Below are positions 1 through 7,222 of a stretch of DNA of 37,116 nt, one piece after another. The notes below the pieces were generated by a model. It was not told where the DNA came from, made no database searches, and saw only the letters and a list, made by a program, of their open reading frames with translations. This stretch comes from Devosia naphthalenivorans (GTDB lineage Bacteria; Pseudomonadota; Alphaproteobacteria; Rhizobiales; Devosiaceae): positions 1 to 37,116 of the forward strand of contig NZ_PYVW01000025.1 in the NCBI RefSeq assembly GCF_003056355.1, in the 5' to 3' direction. The position numbers and the translations under genes are program-made. Positions within the stretch are counted from its first letter, which is position 1, and each line of letters starts with the position of its first letter.

Positions 1-160
1 AATGCCTGGTGGGGCTGCCATTGCGTCCCAACTCACGGCTGATGGTTGAGGCCGAACGCCCCAGCATCTGGCCGATCGCCTGCATCGAGAGCCCCTTGCG
101 CCGCCCAATGTCGATCTCAACCCGCTCCCGCAGGCTCAACTGCTCATACAAAGTTCCCAT
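1..160 (-). CDS. IS30-family transposase, N-terminal fragment (cut by window edge)
   Basis: The ATG is at 160-158 on the minus strand and the frame stays open to the window edge, about 53 codons. The protein begins MGTLYEQLSLRERVEID and continues with a helix-turn-helix of the HTH_38 type (GLSMQAIGQMLGRSASTISR), typical of the DNA-binding N-terminus of IS30-family DDE transposases. The catalytic core lies outside the window. It differs from the copy at the right end at two residues (RERV here versus REGV; NGSP here versus NGRP). A CAACACC / GGTGTTG hairpin lies just upstream of the start codon. Whether this copy is intact cannot be judged here. Confidence 0.8.
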   Translation of the reverse strand, partial: MGTLYEQLSLRERVEIDIGRRKGLSMQAIGQMLGRSASTISRELGRNGSPTRH

Positions 161-209
161 CGCACCAACACCATAGCAGGTGTTGCACTTGTGGCGTGAG
201 TCGAGGGAA
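1..209 (-). mobile_element. IS30-family insertion sequence, left copy, partial
   Basis: The reverse complement of this stretch matches 36794 to about 37003 with three differences in about 205 bases. The two copies are therefore the same element in opposite orientation. The shared sequence stops at about 209, which I take as the outer end of the element. The rest of the element lies beyond the left edge of the window. The family call comes from the transposase N-terminus it encodes. Confidence 0.8.
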
Positions 210-244
210 CCTCCGTTTCGGCAGCCCTGGGTTAAAAACCGAGC

Positions 245-263
245 TTCCCGCTTTCGCGGGAAT
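245..263. repeat. dRS3-like palindromic repeat, possibly the aroB terminator
   Basis: TTCCCGC and GCGGGAA form a 7-bp stem with loop TTTC. Read on the minus strand the unit is ATTCCCGCGAAAGCGGGAAG, one base off the pattern ATTCCCNNNNNNNNGGGAAT. It lies 17 bases after the aroB stop. On that strand a five-T run follows about seven bases later, so it may also act as an intrinsic terminator. A second copy is at 36746-36765. Confidence 0.7.
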
Positions 264-279
264 GACGCCGTGGGGATGC

Positions 280-1389
280 TTACCGCATCTCATCCAAAAA
301 CCCCGAAACCACCTGCGGGTCCACATTCCTCTCGATAAAGGCCCGCCCAATTCCCCGCGTCAGAATAAACGTCAGGGCACCGCGCGAAACCTTCTTGTCC
401 TGCGCAATGGCAGTCATCAGGGTTTGCGTTGAACCAAGTGTTCCGGGGATGTCACTCAATTTGGTGGGCAGGCCCGCTTTCTTCAAGTGGCCGACGATGC
501 GGCCCGTATCTTGTGATGGCGCAAGGCCCAGCCGTGCCGAGAACTCATGCGCCAGCACCATGCCGATGCTGACCCCTTCCCCATGCAACAGCCGGTCCGA
601 ATAGCCGGTGTCCTTTTCCAGCGCATGCCCGAAGGTATGCCCCAAATTCAGCAGCGCCCGGACCCCGAGTTCTTTTTCGTCCTCGATCACCACCCGCGCC
701 TTGTGGGCACAGCAGCGCGCAATAGCCTCGCCCCGGGCAGGCCCACCGGCAAAGATTTCGGCCTGATTGGCTTCGAGCCAGAAGAAAAACTCTTCGTCGT
801 CGATCAACCCGTATTTGACCACCTCGGCATAGCCGGCAGCGAACTGTCGCGGCGCCAGGGTGTTGAGGGTGGAAAGATCCGCCAGCACCAGCTTTGGCTG
901 ATGGAAGGCGCCGATCAAATTCTTGCCATGCGGCGAATTGATGCCGGTCTTGCCGCCAACCGAACTATCGACCTGCGCCAGCAGCGATGTCGGCATCTGC
1001 ACAAAATCCATGCCGCGCCGCGCGATCGAGGCGGCAAAGCCCGCAAGATCCCCGATAACCCCGCCACCCAGCGCAATCACCAGATCGCCGCGCTCGAGCC
1101 TGGCCGCAAGAATGCCCTCGACGGCCTGCCCGACAAAGGCCCAGTTCTTGGTGCTTTCCCCGGCGGGCAGCACGATTTCACTGTGCTTGAGCCCCGCCCC
1201 GTCCAGCGACGCCAAAAGCCTCGGCAATTGCGCCTGGGCCACGTTCTCATCAGTGATGATGCCATAGCGCCGGCCCGGAAAACGCTCCGCCAGAATGGCC
1301 CCGGCCTCATCGAGCAGCGTATCGCCGATCAAAATGTCATAGGCGCGCTCGCCAAGGGCGACGTGTACTTTGTGGGCAATGGAAGCCAT
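280..1389 (-). CDS. aroB: 3-dehydroquinate synthase
   Basis: Converts DAHP to 3-dehydroquinate, the second step of the shikimate pathway, in the cytoplasm, using NAD and a divalent metal. The 369-residue product has normal family length. Recognisable AroB blocks include the NAD-binding GDLVIALGGGVIGDLAGFAA, the following FVQMPTSLLAQVDSSVGGKT, and NLGHTFGHALE with metal-ligand histidines, plus HGEGVSIGM. The ATG is three bases after the aroK stop, so the two genes form an aroKB operon reading leftward. The gene ends in a palindromic repeat that may serve as terminator. The IS30-type element begins only about 70 bases past the stop, so anything once downstream has been displaced or lies beyond it. 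Confidence 0.97.
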   Translation of the reverse strand: MASIAHKVHVALGERAYDILIGDTLLDEAGAILAERFPGRRYGIITDENVAQAQLPRLLASLDGAGLKHSEIVLPAGESTKNWAFVGQAVEGILAARLERGDLVIALGGGVIGDLAGFAASIARRGMDFVQMPTSLLAQVDSSVGGKTGINSPHGKNLIGAFHQPKLVLADLSTLNTLAPRQFAAGYAEVVKYGLIDDEEFFFWLEANQAEIFAGGPARGEAIARCCAHKARVVIEDEKELGVRALLNLGHTFGHALEKDTGYSDRLLHGEGVSIGMVLAHEFSARLGLAPSQDTGRIVGHLKKAGLPTKLSDIPGTLGSTQTLMTAIAQDKKVSRGALTFILTRGIGRAFIERNVDPQVVSGFLDEMR

Positions 1390-1392
1390 CGT

Positions 1393-1980
1393 TCAATCCT
1401 GGCGCTTGAGATAGGCGAGTACCGCGTCGATCACATCCTGCGCCACGACATCCTGCGGCACTTCGCGGCTGGGCACGGTGATGTCGGCGTCGGCATAGAT
1501 CGGGTAGCGCTCCTCAATCAGTTTTTCGAGCGTGGCGCGCGGATTGGGCGTCTTGAGCAGGGGGCGGTTGGAGCGGCGGGAAACGCGCTCGAACAGCACA
1601 TCGGCATTGGCCTTGAGCCAGACTGAAATCGCCTCCGCCTTGACCAGGGCGCGCGTCTCGGAATTGACGAAAGCCCCGCCGCCAGTGGCCAGGATGATAT
1701 CGGCATCCTTAAGCACGCGGGCGATTACACGGGTTTCCCCGGCGCGAAATTCTGGCTCGCCCCGCTGATCGAAAATTTCCGGAATGGTCATCTGCGCGGC
1801 TTTTTCGATTTCCTCGTCGCTATCGAGAAAATTGCGGTTCAGCCGTGCGGCGACGCGCCGACCAACGGTTGTCTTGCCGGCGCCCATCATGCCGACCAGC
1901 ACGATCGGCTTGCCGCCCAAACGTTCGACAAGTTCTTCGGCGCGGGCCTGTCGCGTTGCCGCGTCGGGTCGGTTCACCAA
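1393..1980 (-). CDS. aroK: Shikimate kinase
   Basis: Phosphorylates shikimate to shikimate 3-phosphate with ATP. The P-loop is GMMGAGKTTVGRR near residues 30-42. The shikimate-binding DSDEEIE and the ATGGGAF loop follow, and the SRRSNRPLL segment carries the lid arginine. The longest reading starts at TTG (1980) and gives 195 residues. A GTG one codon later (1977) is better spaced from the purine-rich GGGGAG and may be the true start. A good sigma-70-like promoter lies just upstream. It is cotranscribed with aroB, whose ATG is three bases after this stop. The function is certain; the start is not. Confidence 0.95.
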   Translation of the reverse strand: MVNRPDAATRQARAEELVERLGGKPIVLVGMMGAGKTTVGRRVAARLNRNFLDSDEEIEKAAQMTIPEIFDQRGEPEFRAGETRVIARVLKDADIILATGGGAFVNSETRALVKAEAISVWLKANADVLFERVSRRSNRPLLKTPNPRATLEKLIEERYPIYADADITVPSREVPQDVVAQDVIDAVLAYLKRQD

Positions 1981-2002
1981 TGCGCTCCCCTGATGATGCC
2001 GC

Positions 2003-2031
2003 TATCAACCTGCACCTGACGGCACTGTCAA
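2003..2031 (-). promoter_or_regulatory. Candidate sigma-70 promoter of aroKB
   Basis: On the minus strand there is a perfect -35 TTGACA (2031-2026), a 17-base spacer and a -10 TTGATA (2008-2003). It ends 22 bases before the aroK start codon. Spacing and position are right for the main housekeeping promoter of aroKB. No experiment supports it. Confidence 0.6.
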
Positions 2032-2125
2032 GAACTTGGGCGCCAAACCTGTCGCAATGCGTTATGCCTACCAAACCGAAACTATTTGCTGACAAGCTGT
2101 CACGAAATCACTTTGCCGGACCGTC

Positions 2126-2341
2126 ATGCCCACCCTGATCCGTCTCGTCATCATGCTGTTGTTTCTTGCGGGCCTCGTCTATGCGGGCATGTTCGCGCTG
2201 GTCACTTTCGTCAAGCCCGAGCCCAAGGAAGTCACCATCCGCATTCCCTCGCGTGACCTTCTGGGCGGCGGCGAGCCAACCCTGCCCGGCCGTGCCCCGG
2301 CGCCTGCGCCGGCTGACGAAGCGGCACCCGCAACGCCATGA
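2126..2341 (+). CDS. Small single-pass membrane protein of unknown function
   Basis: A 71-residue protein with one hydrophobic helix at about residues 4-27 (IRLVIMLLFLAGLVYAGMFA). A short polar stretch follows, then an Ala/Pro-rich tail (PGRAPAPAPADEAAPATP). Its TGA overlaps the xerD ATG as ATGA, so the two are translationally coupled. I recall similar small proteins ahead of xerD in Hyphomicrobiales, but they carry no function that I know. A short dyad, TGACA-AGC-TGTCA, lies about 25 bases upstream and could be regulatory. The open frame, hydrophobic profile and coupling make it a real gene. Confidence 0.75.
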   Translation: MPTLIRLVIMLLFLAGLVYAGMFALVTFVKPEPKEVTIRIPSRDLLGGGEPTLPGRAPAPAPADEAAPATP

Positions 2342-3246
2342 GCGGCAGCCATCTGATCGGCACGTTCCTCGAGATGATTAGTGCCGAACGCGGCGCCGCC
2401 AGGAACACCATCGACGCCTATCGCCGCGATCTCAGCGATTATTCCGGCTTCGTCGCCGGCAGGAAGCAGACCCTGCTCGATTGCCCGCGCGAAACCGTCA
2501 ACGCCTATCTCGACCAGTTGCGCCGCGACGGGCTTTCCGCCTCATCGAGCGCCCGCCGCCTCTCCGCCATCCGGCAGTTCCACCGCTTTTTGTGCGCCGA
2601 TGGCATTCGGGCCGATGATCCAACGCGTATCGTCGCCAGCCCCAAGGCGCGGCGCGCGCTTCCCAAGGTTTTGTCCATCGCCGAAGTCGACAAGCTGCTA
2701 GCCACGGCCGAAGCCGAAGTCAATGCGGCCCCCGACCCCGAGCACCACGCGGCCTCGCTGCGGCTCTATGTTCTACTGGAGCTGCTTTATGCCACCGGCC
2801 TGCGCGTCTCCGAACTGGTCAGCCTGCGCCGCCAGGCTGTGATGCGCGACACCAGCTTCATCACCGTCACCGGCAAGGGCAACAAGGAGCGCGTCGTGCC
2901 GCTCAACGACCGCGCGCGCGACGCCATCAAGACCTATCTCGCAACGCTTGAGCCCGGCCCTTTCCTGTTTTCCGCCGCCGGCGCCGAAGGCTATTTGTCG
3001 CGCCAGGTCTTTGCCCGCGACCTCAAGGGCCTAGCCGCCCGCGCCGGCATCTCGACCGCCCGCGTAGCCCCCCACGTCCTTCGCCACGCCTTCGCCAGCC
3101 ACCTTCTCGCCGGCGGCGCCGATTTGCGTGTCGTGCAGATGCTGCTCGGCCACGCCGACATTTCCACAACCCAGATCTACACTCACGTCCTGGACGAAAA
3201 ACTGCGCGACCTGGTCGAAACCCATCACCCGCTGACGCAGGGATAG
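2338..3246 (+). CDS. xerD: Tyrosine recombinase XerD
   Basis: Site-specific recombinase that, with XerC, resolves chromosome dimers at dif. The 302 residues carry an N-terminal SAM-like core-binding domain (about 5-90) and a C-terminal catalytic domain (about 110-295). All six catalytic positions are visible: R156 (TGLRVSEL), K180 (TGKGNKER), H246 and R249 (HVLRH), H272 (LLGHADIST) and Y281 (IYTHV). The start overlaps the stop of the small membrane protein upstream. A housekeeping recombinase rather than a phage integrase is inferred from the close XerD match, the chromosomal neighbours and the absence of att-like repeats. A dispersed palindromic repeat begins 25 bases after the stop. Confidence 0.93.
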   Translation: MSGSHLIGTFLEMISAERGAARNTIDAYRRDLSDYSGFVAGRKQTLLDCPRETVNAYLDQLRRDGLSASSSARRLSAIRQFHRFLCADGIRADDPTRIVASPKARRALPKVLSIAEVDKLLATAEAEVNAAPDPEHHAASLRLYVLLELLYATGLRVSELVSLRRQAVMRDTSFITVTGKGNKERVVPLNDRARDAIKTYLATLEPGPFLFSAAGAEGYLSRQVFARDLKGLAARAGISTARVAPHVLRHAFASHLLAGGADLRVVQMLLGHADISTTQIYTHVLDEKLRDLVETHHPLTQG

Positions 3247-3270
3247 ACCCCCTCTTGCGCACGCCTACTC

Positions 3271-3364
3271 AGTAGACCTCATCCTGAGCCTGTCGAAGGA
3301 CGAGGTCGTGGCACCAACCCTCCACTCGCTCGACCTCGTGGTTCGACAAGCTCACCATGAGGTC
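3271..3364. repeat. Dispersed inverted-repeat element, copy 1
   Basis: A palindromic unit of about 94 bases between xerD and accA. Its left arm carries the variant CATCCTGAGCCTGTCGAAGG. Its right arm, read on the other strand, carries CATGGTGAGCTTGTCGAACC. The core is GAGGTCGTGGCACCA followed by CCACTCGCTCGACC. Related copies are at 19960-20079 and 33753-33847. The rest of the 308-base gap (3365-3554) has no gene; it holds the palindrome listed at 3442. Confidence 0.8.
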
Positions 3365-3441
3365 TTCAGGGACATCGACCGTATGCCCCGTCACACCCGT
3401 AATTCTTAAACTCAACGCATCCAATTTGGGCACAACGCAGC

Positions 3442-3457
3442 CCAAGTCTTGACTTGG
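3442..3457. promoter_or_regulatory. Short perfect palindrome upstream of accA
   Basis: CCAAGTCTTGACTTGG is two perfect 7-base arms around TT, 97 bases before the accA start. It embeds a TTGACT that could be a -35 element, but I see no convincing -10 seventeen bases on. It could be an operator, part of a promoter, or a fragment of another repeat. Confidence 0.3.
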
Positions 3458-3554
3458 CGTTGCTCCATCGTCACTTTCCGGCCACTTTAGGGCGCAACAG
3501 CAGCGGCCATATCCACGGGTCGCAAACATATTAGACCCCTAACGGGCGGGTGGG

Positions 3555-4508
3555 ATGCAGTCTTATCTCGATTTCGAAAAGCCGGTAGCCGATCTTGAGG
3601 GCAAGATCGCCGAACTCAAGGCCATGGCCGCGGCAGACCAGGCCGTCAGCATCGACGAAGAGGTGAACCGCCTGTCGAGCCGCGCTGAAGAGGCGCTGGT
3701 CGAGATCTACAAGCGCCTCACCCCCTGGCAGAAGACGCAGGTTGCGCGCCACCCGCAGCGCCCGCATCTGTCCGACTACATCAAGAGCCTCATCACCGAA
3801 TGGCAACCGCTCGCCGGTGACCGCAAGTTTTCCGAAGATGCCGCCATCCAGGCAGGCTTTGGCCGGTTCAACGGCCAGCCGGTTGCGATCCTGGGCCAGG
3901 AAAAGGGCAATTCCACCGAAACGCGCCTCAAGCACAATTTCGGCATGGCTCGTCCCGAAGGCTATCGCAAGGCCGTCCGCATCATGGAAATGGCTGACCG
4001 GTTCAACATTCCGGTGATCTCCTTCGTTGATACCGCCGGGGCCTATCCCGGCATCGGCGCCGAAGAGCGCGGCCAGGCCGAAGCCATTGCCCGCTCCACC
4101 GAGAAGTCGCTTGAGCTGGGCGTGCCCAACATCGCCATCGTCATCGGCGAAGGCGGCTCAGGCGGTGCGATTGCCATTGCCACCGCCAACCGCGTGCTGA
4201 TGCTCGAACATGCCATCTATTCGGTAATCTCGCCCGAAGGCGGCGCGACCATCCTGTGGCGCGACGCCGCCAAGGCGCAAGACGCTGCCACCAACATGAA
4301 GATCACCTCCGCCGACCTGCTCGGCTTCGGCGTGATCGACGGCGTCATTCCCGAACCTACCGGTGGCGCCCATCGCCACCCCGAGACAGTCCTCGCCTCG
4401 ACTCGCGACGCCATCAGCAGTTTCCTCGCCGATTTTGCCGGCAAGGGGCGTCTGGAAGTCCGCGAGCATCGCCGCGAGAAGTTCCTGGCAATCGGTTCGA
4501 CGCTTTAG
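3555..4508 (+). CDS. accA: Acetyl-CoA carboxylase carboxyltransferase subunit alpha
   Basis: Alpha subunit of the carboxyltransferase that moves the carboxyl group from biotin on AccB to acetyl-CoA, giving malonyl-CoA for fatty-acid synthesis. It works as an alpha2-beta2 complex with AccD. The 317-residue length is usual. Family blocks seen are the N-terminal YLDFEKPVADLEGKIAEL, the central FVDTAGAYPGIGAEERGQAEAIA, and the crotonase-fold GEGGSGGAIAIATANRVLM followed by YSVISPEGGA. A purine-rich GGGCGGGTGGG precedes the ATG. accD is not in the window, as is common in this order. A hairpin follows the stop. Confidence 0.97.
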   Translation: MQSYLDFEKPVADLEGKIAELKAMAAADQAVSIDEEVNRLSSRAEEALVEIYKRLTPWQKTQVARHPQRPHLSDYIKSLITEWQPLAGDRKFSEDAAIQAGFGRFNGQPVAILGQEKGNSTETRLKHNFGMARPEGYRKAVRIMEMADRFNIPVISFVDTAGAYPGIGAEERGQAEAIARSTEKSLELGVPNIAIVIGEGGSGGAIAIATANRVLMLEHAIYSVISPEGGATILWRDAAKAQDAATNMKITSADLLGFGVIDGVIPEPTGGAHRHPETVLASTRDAISSFLADFAGKGRLEVREHRREKFLAIGSTL

Positions 4509-4533
4509 CGCTACAAAATCCGAGAAAATCCGA

Positions 4534-4563
4534 AGCATGCCGCATGCAAAACCGCGGCATGCT
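4534..4563 (+). terminator. Hairpin after accA, possible terminator
   Basis: AGCATGCCGC and GCGGCATGCT form a perfect 10-bp stem with a 10-base loop, starting 25 bases past the accA stop. No T-run follows, so it may be a weak or Rho-assisted terminator or a 3'-end stabiliser. Confidence 0.45.
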
Positions 4564-4704
4564 CGCGCACGCTTGCGTGATTTCACACCCGCTTCCGCAC
4601 TGAATTGCGCCGTGGTAACGGTTCATTCACCAGCATTTCTCATGCTGTGGTAACCACTGGCCCCCTAATGGGTCCGGGACCATTTCGCTTCTGGGCTGCC
4701 GATC

Positions 4705-5727
4705 GTGATCCCCACATCTCTGCGTAAATTCTGTTCGGCCCTCATCCTGTTGTGGGTAGCCTTTGGCCTTGCTGCCTGCGGCGGTTTCTTGTCCAAGAGC
4801 AATGACAACCGGCATAATCAGCCGCTGCAAAGCAGCGTCGTCGCGGCGCTGAAAGCCATGGGCTCCTCGCCGGGCGAGGCCATGCTGATCCGCATCTTCA
4901 AGCAGGAAAAGACGCTCGAGGTCTGGAAGCGCACCACCGCGGGCGACTTCCGCATGTTCAAGACCTACGAAATCTGCGCCTTTTCGGGCAATCTCGGGCC
5001 CAAGATCAAGGAAGGCGACCGCCAGAGCCCCGAAGGCTTCTATACGATCACGCCCGGCCTGATGAACCCCCGGTCCAGCTACTACCTGGCCTTCAACACC
5101 GGCTTTCCCAACAAGTTCGATCGCTCCTGGGGCCGCACCGGCACCGATTTGATGGTGCATGGCGATTGCTCCTCCAGCGGCTGCTACGCCATGACCGATG
5201 GCGGCATCGCCGAGATCTATGCCCTCGCCCGCGAAAGCTTCAAGGGCGGCAATTCCAGCTTCCAGCTGCAGATTTTCCCCTTCAAGATGACCGCCGCCAA
5301 TTTGGCTGCTCAGGCCAAAAGCGAGCATCTCCCGTTCTGGAAGGACATCAAGGAGGGCCATGACCTGTTCGAATTGACCAAGCGCCCACCCGTCTGGGAC
5401 GTGTGCGAACGTCAATATGTGTTCAACGCCCCCGGCAATGGCATTCTTGACGCCATGGGGCCCTGCCCCGTCATGGCGCAGAACCCCCTATTGGTCGCCA
5501 AGCAGCAGGCCGATGAGAAGGCAATTGCCGGCCAATTAACCGCCGCCGAACGAAGGGCCAGCGAGGAAGCGGCCATCAAAGCGCGCGGCGAAGCCATAGG
5601 CGGCGCCGTGGGCAATGTGTTCGGCGGCATAGGGTCGGTCCTGGGCATGGGCCAGCCCACCGTGACGCCGGTCATGAGCGGCAAGACGGCTCCTGCCCCC
5701 AATCCGCGTGCGCGCTGGCTGCTCTAG
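4705..5727 (+). CDS. L,D-transpeptidase family lipoprotein (YkuD domain)
   Basis: A predicted periplasmic, membrane-anchored peptidoglycan enzyme. The 340-residue product starts at GTG and has a lipoprotein signal with lipobox LAAC (Cys25). The YkuD catalytic motif is intact as VHGDCSSSGCYAMTDGG, with H152, S158, G159 and the nucleophile C160. The layout (IRIFKQEKTLEVWK, then CAFSGNLGPKIKEGDRQSPEGFY) matches the YafK / DpaA-like branch, whose members form or remove meso-DAP links and in E. coli detach Braun lipoprotein. The tail (about 260-340) is Ala/Gly-rich. The substrate here is not known. It stands alone, with an unknown membrane protein 81 bases downstream on the same strand. Confidence 0.88.
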   Translation: MIPTSLRKFCSALILLWVAFGLAACGGFLSKSNDNRHNQPLQSSVVAALKAMGSSPGEAMLIRIFKQEKTLEVWKRTTAGDFRMFKTYEICAFSGNLGPKIKEGDRQSPEGFYTITPGLMNPRSSYYLAFNTGFPNKFDRSWGRTGTDLMVHGDCSSSGCYAMTDGGIAEIYALARESFKGGNSSFQLQIFPFKMTAANLAAQAKSEHLPFWKDIKEGHDLFELTKRPPVWDVCERQYVFNAPGNGILDAMGPCPVMAQNPLLVAKQQADEKAIAGQLTAAERRASEEAAIKARGEAIGGAVGNVFGGIGSVLGMGQPTVTPVMSGKTAPAPNPRARWLL

Positions 5728-5808
5728 GGGCCAAGGATAGCTCCAGCACCATAGGACAGCCGCATTTAGGCCCGAAGGGGTTGGCGTTCGACACAGGAGA
5801 TATCCACT

Positions 5809-6453
5809 TTGGAAGAAGCGCCAACTGTCCAGAGTGAAACGCGCCCTGAGGTGGCCGCCAGCCCGGCTCCGGCGCCACAACGGCGGCCCCTGCCTGCGAC
5901 CGCTATCCTGAGCTTCGTCGTCGGCCTGGTGGGTGTTGCAGCAATTGCCAGCGCCGCATGGGTCTTTACCGAAACAAGGCGGGACATCGGCCGGCTCACC
6001 ACCGATATCGCGCAGATCAAGCTTAGTCTTGAACTGTTCGGCAAGCAGCAGGTGACATCCCCCTCTGCCGGTGGCGAAGCGCTTACCGATCTGAATAACC
6101 GGCTGAGCCTGCTCGAAGAGAGCTGGCGCACCGGGTCCGCCGCCGCTCCAGCGACCTTGCCGCCGCTGGAGCAGTCCGGCTCATCGGACGTCGCGGTGAC
6201 ACCCACGGACGGCGATTGCCTGCCCACCGGCACCCGCTTCATGGTCGCCTCCGGCGACGTCTATCCGGTCTGCGGCACCCCCGCCAAGGTGGAGATCGGC
6301 GCGGTGGACAATGGCTACATCACCCTTGCCGACGGCACGGTGATCGCCCAGGGCGGCACAGTCGGCCTGCCAGCCAGTCAGTGCATGATCGCCGTAGTGC
6401 CCTCCGACGGCGGTTCGATCAGCGGCTTTGCCGAAGTCCGGGTAACGTGCTGA
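5809..6453 (+). CDS. Hypothetical membrane-anchored protein with four cysteines
   Basis: A 214-residue protein starting at TTG, preceded at good spacing by AGGAGA. It has a Pro/Ala-rich cytoplasmic N-terminus and one membrane helix at about residues 30-53. A likely coiled coil follows (about 55-106, RRDIGRLTTDIAQIKLSLEL and onward), then a compact C-terminal domain. That domain has four cysteines (137, 155, 192 and the last residue, 214), suggesting two disulphides in the periplasm. I do not recognise the C-terminal domain. It follows the L,D-transpeptidase on the same strand, which hints at an envelope role, but that is only context. Confidence 0.7.
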   Translation: MEEAPTVQSETRPEVAASPAPAPQRRPLPATAILSFVVGLVGVAAIASAAWVFTETRRDIGRLTTDIAQIKLSLELFGKQQVTSPSAGGEALTDLNNRLSLLEESWRTGSAAAPATLPPLEQSGSSDVAVTPTDGDCLPTGTRFMVASGDVYPVCGTPAKVEIGAVDNGYITLADGTVIAQGGTVGLPASQCMIAVVPSDGGSISGFAEVRVTC

Positions 6454-6487
6454 TTATTGGAGCACGCAGACCTTGGCGCGCCGCGCC

Positions 6488-7099
6488 CTAGAACGAGCCC
6501 GTAACGACCTCGCCGGCGCGCTCGTAGCGGTTGATGACGACGCCGCTGGGGCTTGCCTTGGTATCCATGAGCTTGAACGTCGACGCCATCTGCCCTTCGC
6601 CAAACAGCTTCTTGCCGTGGCCCAGGAGCACCGGAAAGATCAGGAGCGTCATCTCGTCCACGAGATCGCCCTGAAACAGGGTCTTGAGGAAGTCCGTTGA
6701 GCCCTGCGTGACAAGCCTGGGCCCGTCCTCCTGCTTGATCTGGCGCAGCTCCGCCACCGGGTCTGCTCCCAGTTGGCGGCTGTTCTGCCATGCCAAATTC
6801 AGGTCCTGATTGCGGCTGGCCACATATTTGGTGACGGCGTTGAACTGCTGGCCAAGCGGATCGCCGCTTTCGGCGGCCTTGGGCCAATAGCCGGCAAAGA
6901 TGTCATAGGTCTTGCGACCCAGCAGCAGATCGTATGGCGGGCTCAGCAATTCGCCTACGGCAGCCCCGCTCAGATCGTCGAAAAACGGCACCGTCCAGCC
7001 GCCAAGCTCGAACCCGCCCGAACGATCCTCACCCGGGCCGCCCGGCCCCTGCATGATGCCATCGAGGCTGACAAACGCACCGACAACGATTTTCCGCAT
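6488..7099 (-). CDS. Dihydrofolate reductase-fold protein (RibD C-terminal domain family)
   Basis: A 203-residue stand-alone member of the RibD_C / DHFR-like family, an NAD(P)H-dependent reductase fold. Seen are the N-terminal MRKIVVGAFVSLDGIMQGPG, the LLLGRKTYDIFAGYWP block and the C-terminal DEMTLLIFPVLLGHGKKLF. Many such proteins are annotated as DHFR family without a known substrate; this is neither a full RibD (no deaminase domain) nor FolA. I chose the ATG at 7099 because GGGAGAG sits about six bases before it; an in-frame extension to 7216 would run through the secA terminator. It lies downstream of that terminator and so should have its own promoter. Confidence 0.88.
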   Translation of the reverse strand: MRKIVVGAFVSLDGIMQGPGGPGEDRSGGFELGGWTVPFFDDLSGAAVGELLSPPYDLLLGRKTYDIFAGYWPKAAESGDPLGQQFNAVTKYVASRNQDLNLAWQNSRQLGADPVAELRQIKQEDGPRLVTQGSTDFLKTLFQGDLVDEMTLLIFPVLLGHGKKLFGEGQMASTFKLMDTKASPSGVVINRYERAGEVVTGSF

Positions 7100-7182
7100 G
7101 ATGCTCTCCCGTTCCTGCCGCGCCCATTGCGGCGCTTCACCAACACAACGACCGGGAGCGCGGGATTTCGACGGCCAGCAAC

Positions 7183-7213
7183 AAAAAAGGCCCGCATTGC
7201 TGCGGGCCTTTTT
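7183..7213 (-). terminator. Intrinsic terminator of secA
   Basis: GGCCCGCA and TGCGGGCC form an 8-bp G+C-rich stem around a 4-base loop. A-rich and T-rich flanks sit on both sides, so on the minus strand the stem is followed by TTTTTT. It begins 10 bases past the secA stop. The T-rich flanks could make it work in both directions. Confidence 0.85.
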
Positions 7214-7222
7214 CAACTTGAA

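Noticed and set aside
547..1626. Plus-strand reading frame of 359 codons
   Set aside because: Antisense to aroB and the end of aroK, which carry full catalytic motifs; it has no domain similarity.
2338..3246. Tyrosine recombinase as a sign of an integrated element
   Set aside because: Sequence and neighbours fit housekeeping XerD; there are no cargo genes, att-like repeats or phage genes near it.
7100..7216. N-terminal extension of the RibD/DHFR-like protein
   Set aside because: It reads through the secA terminator hairpin, and the well-spaced ribosome site is for the ATG at 7099.
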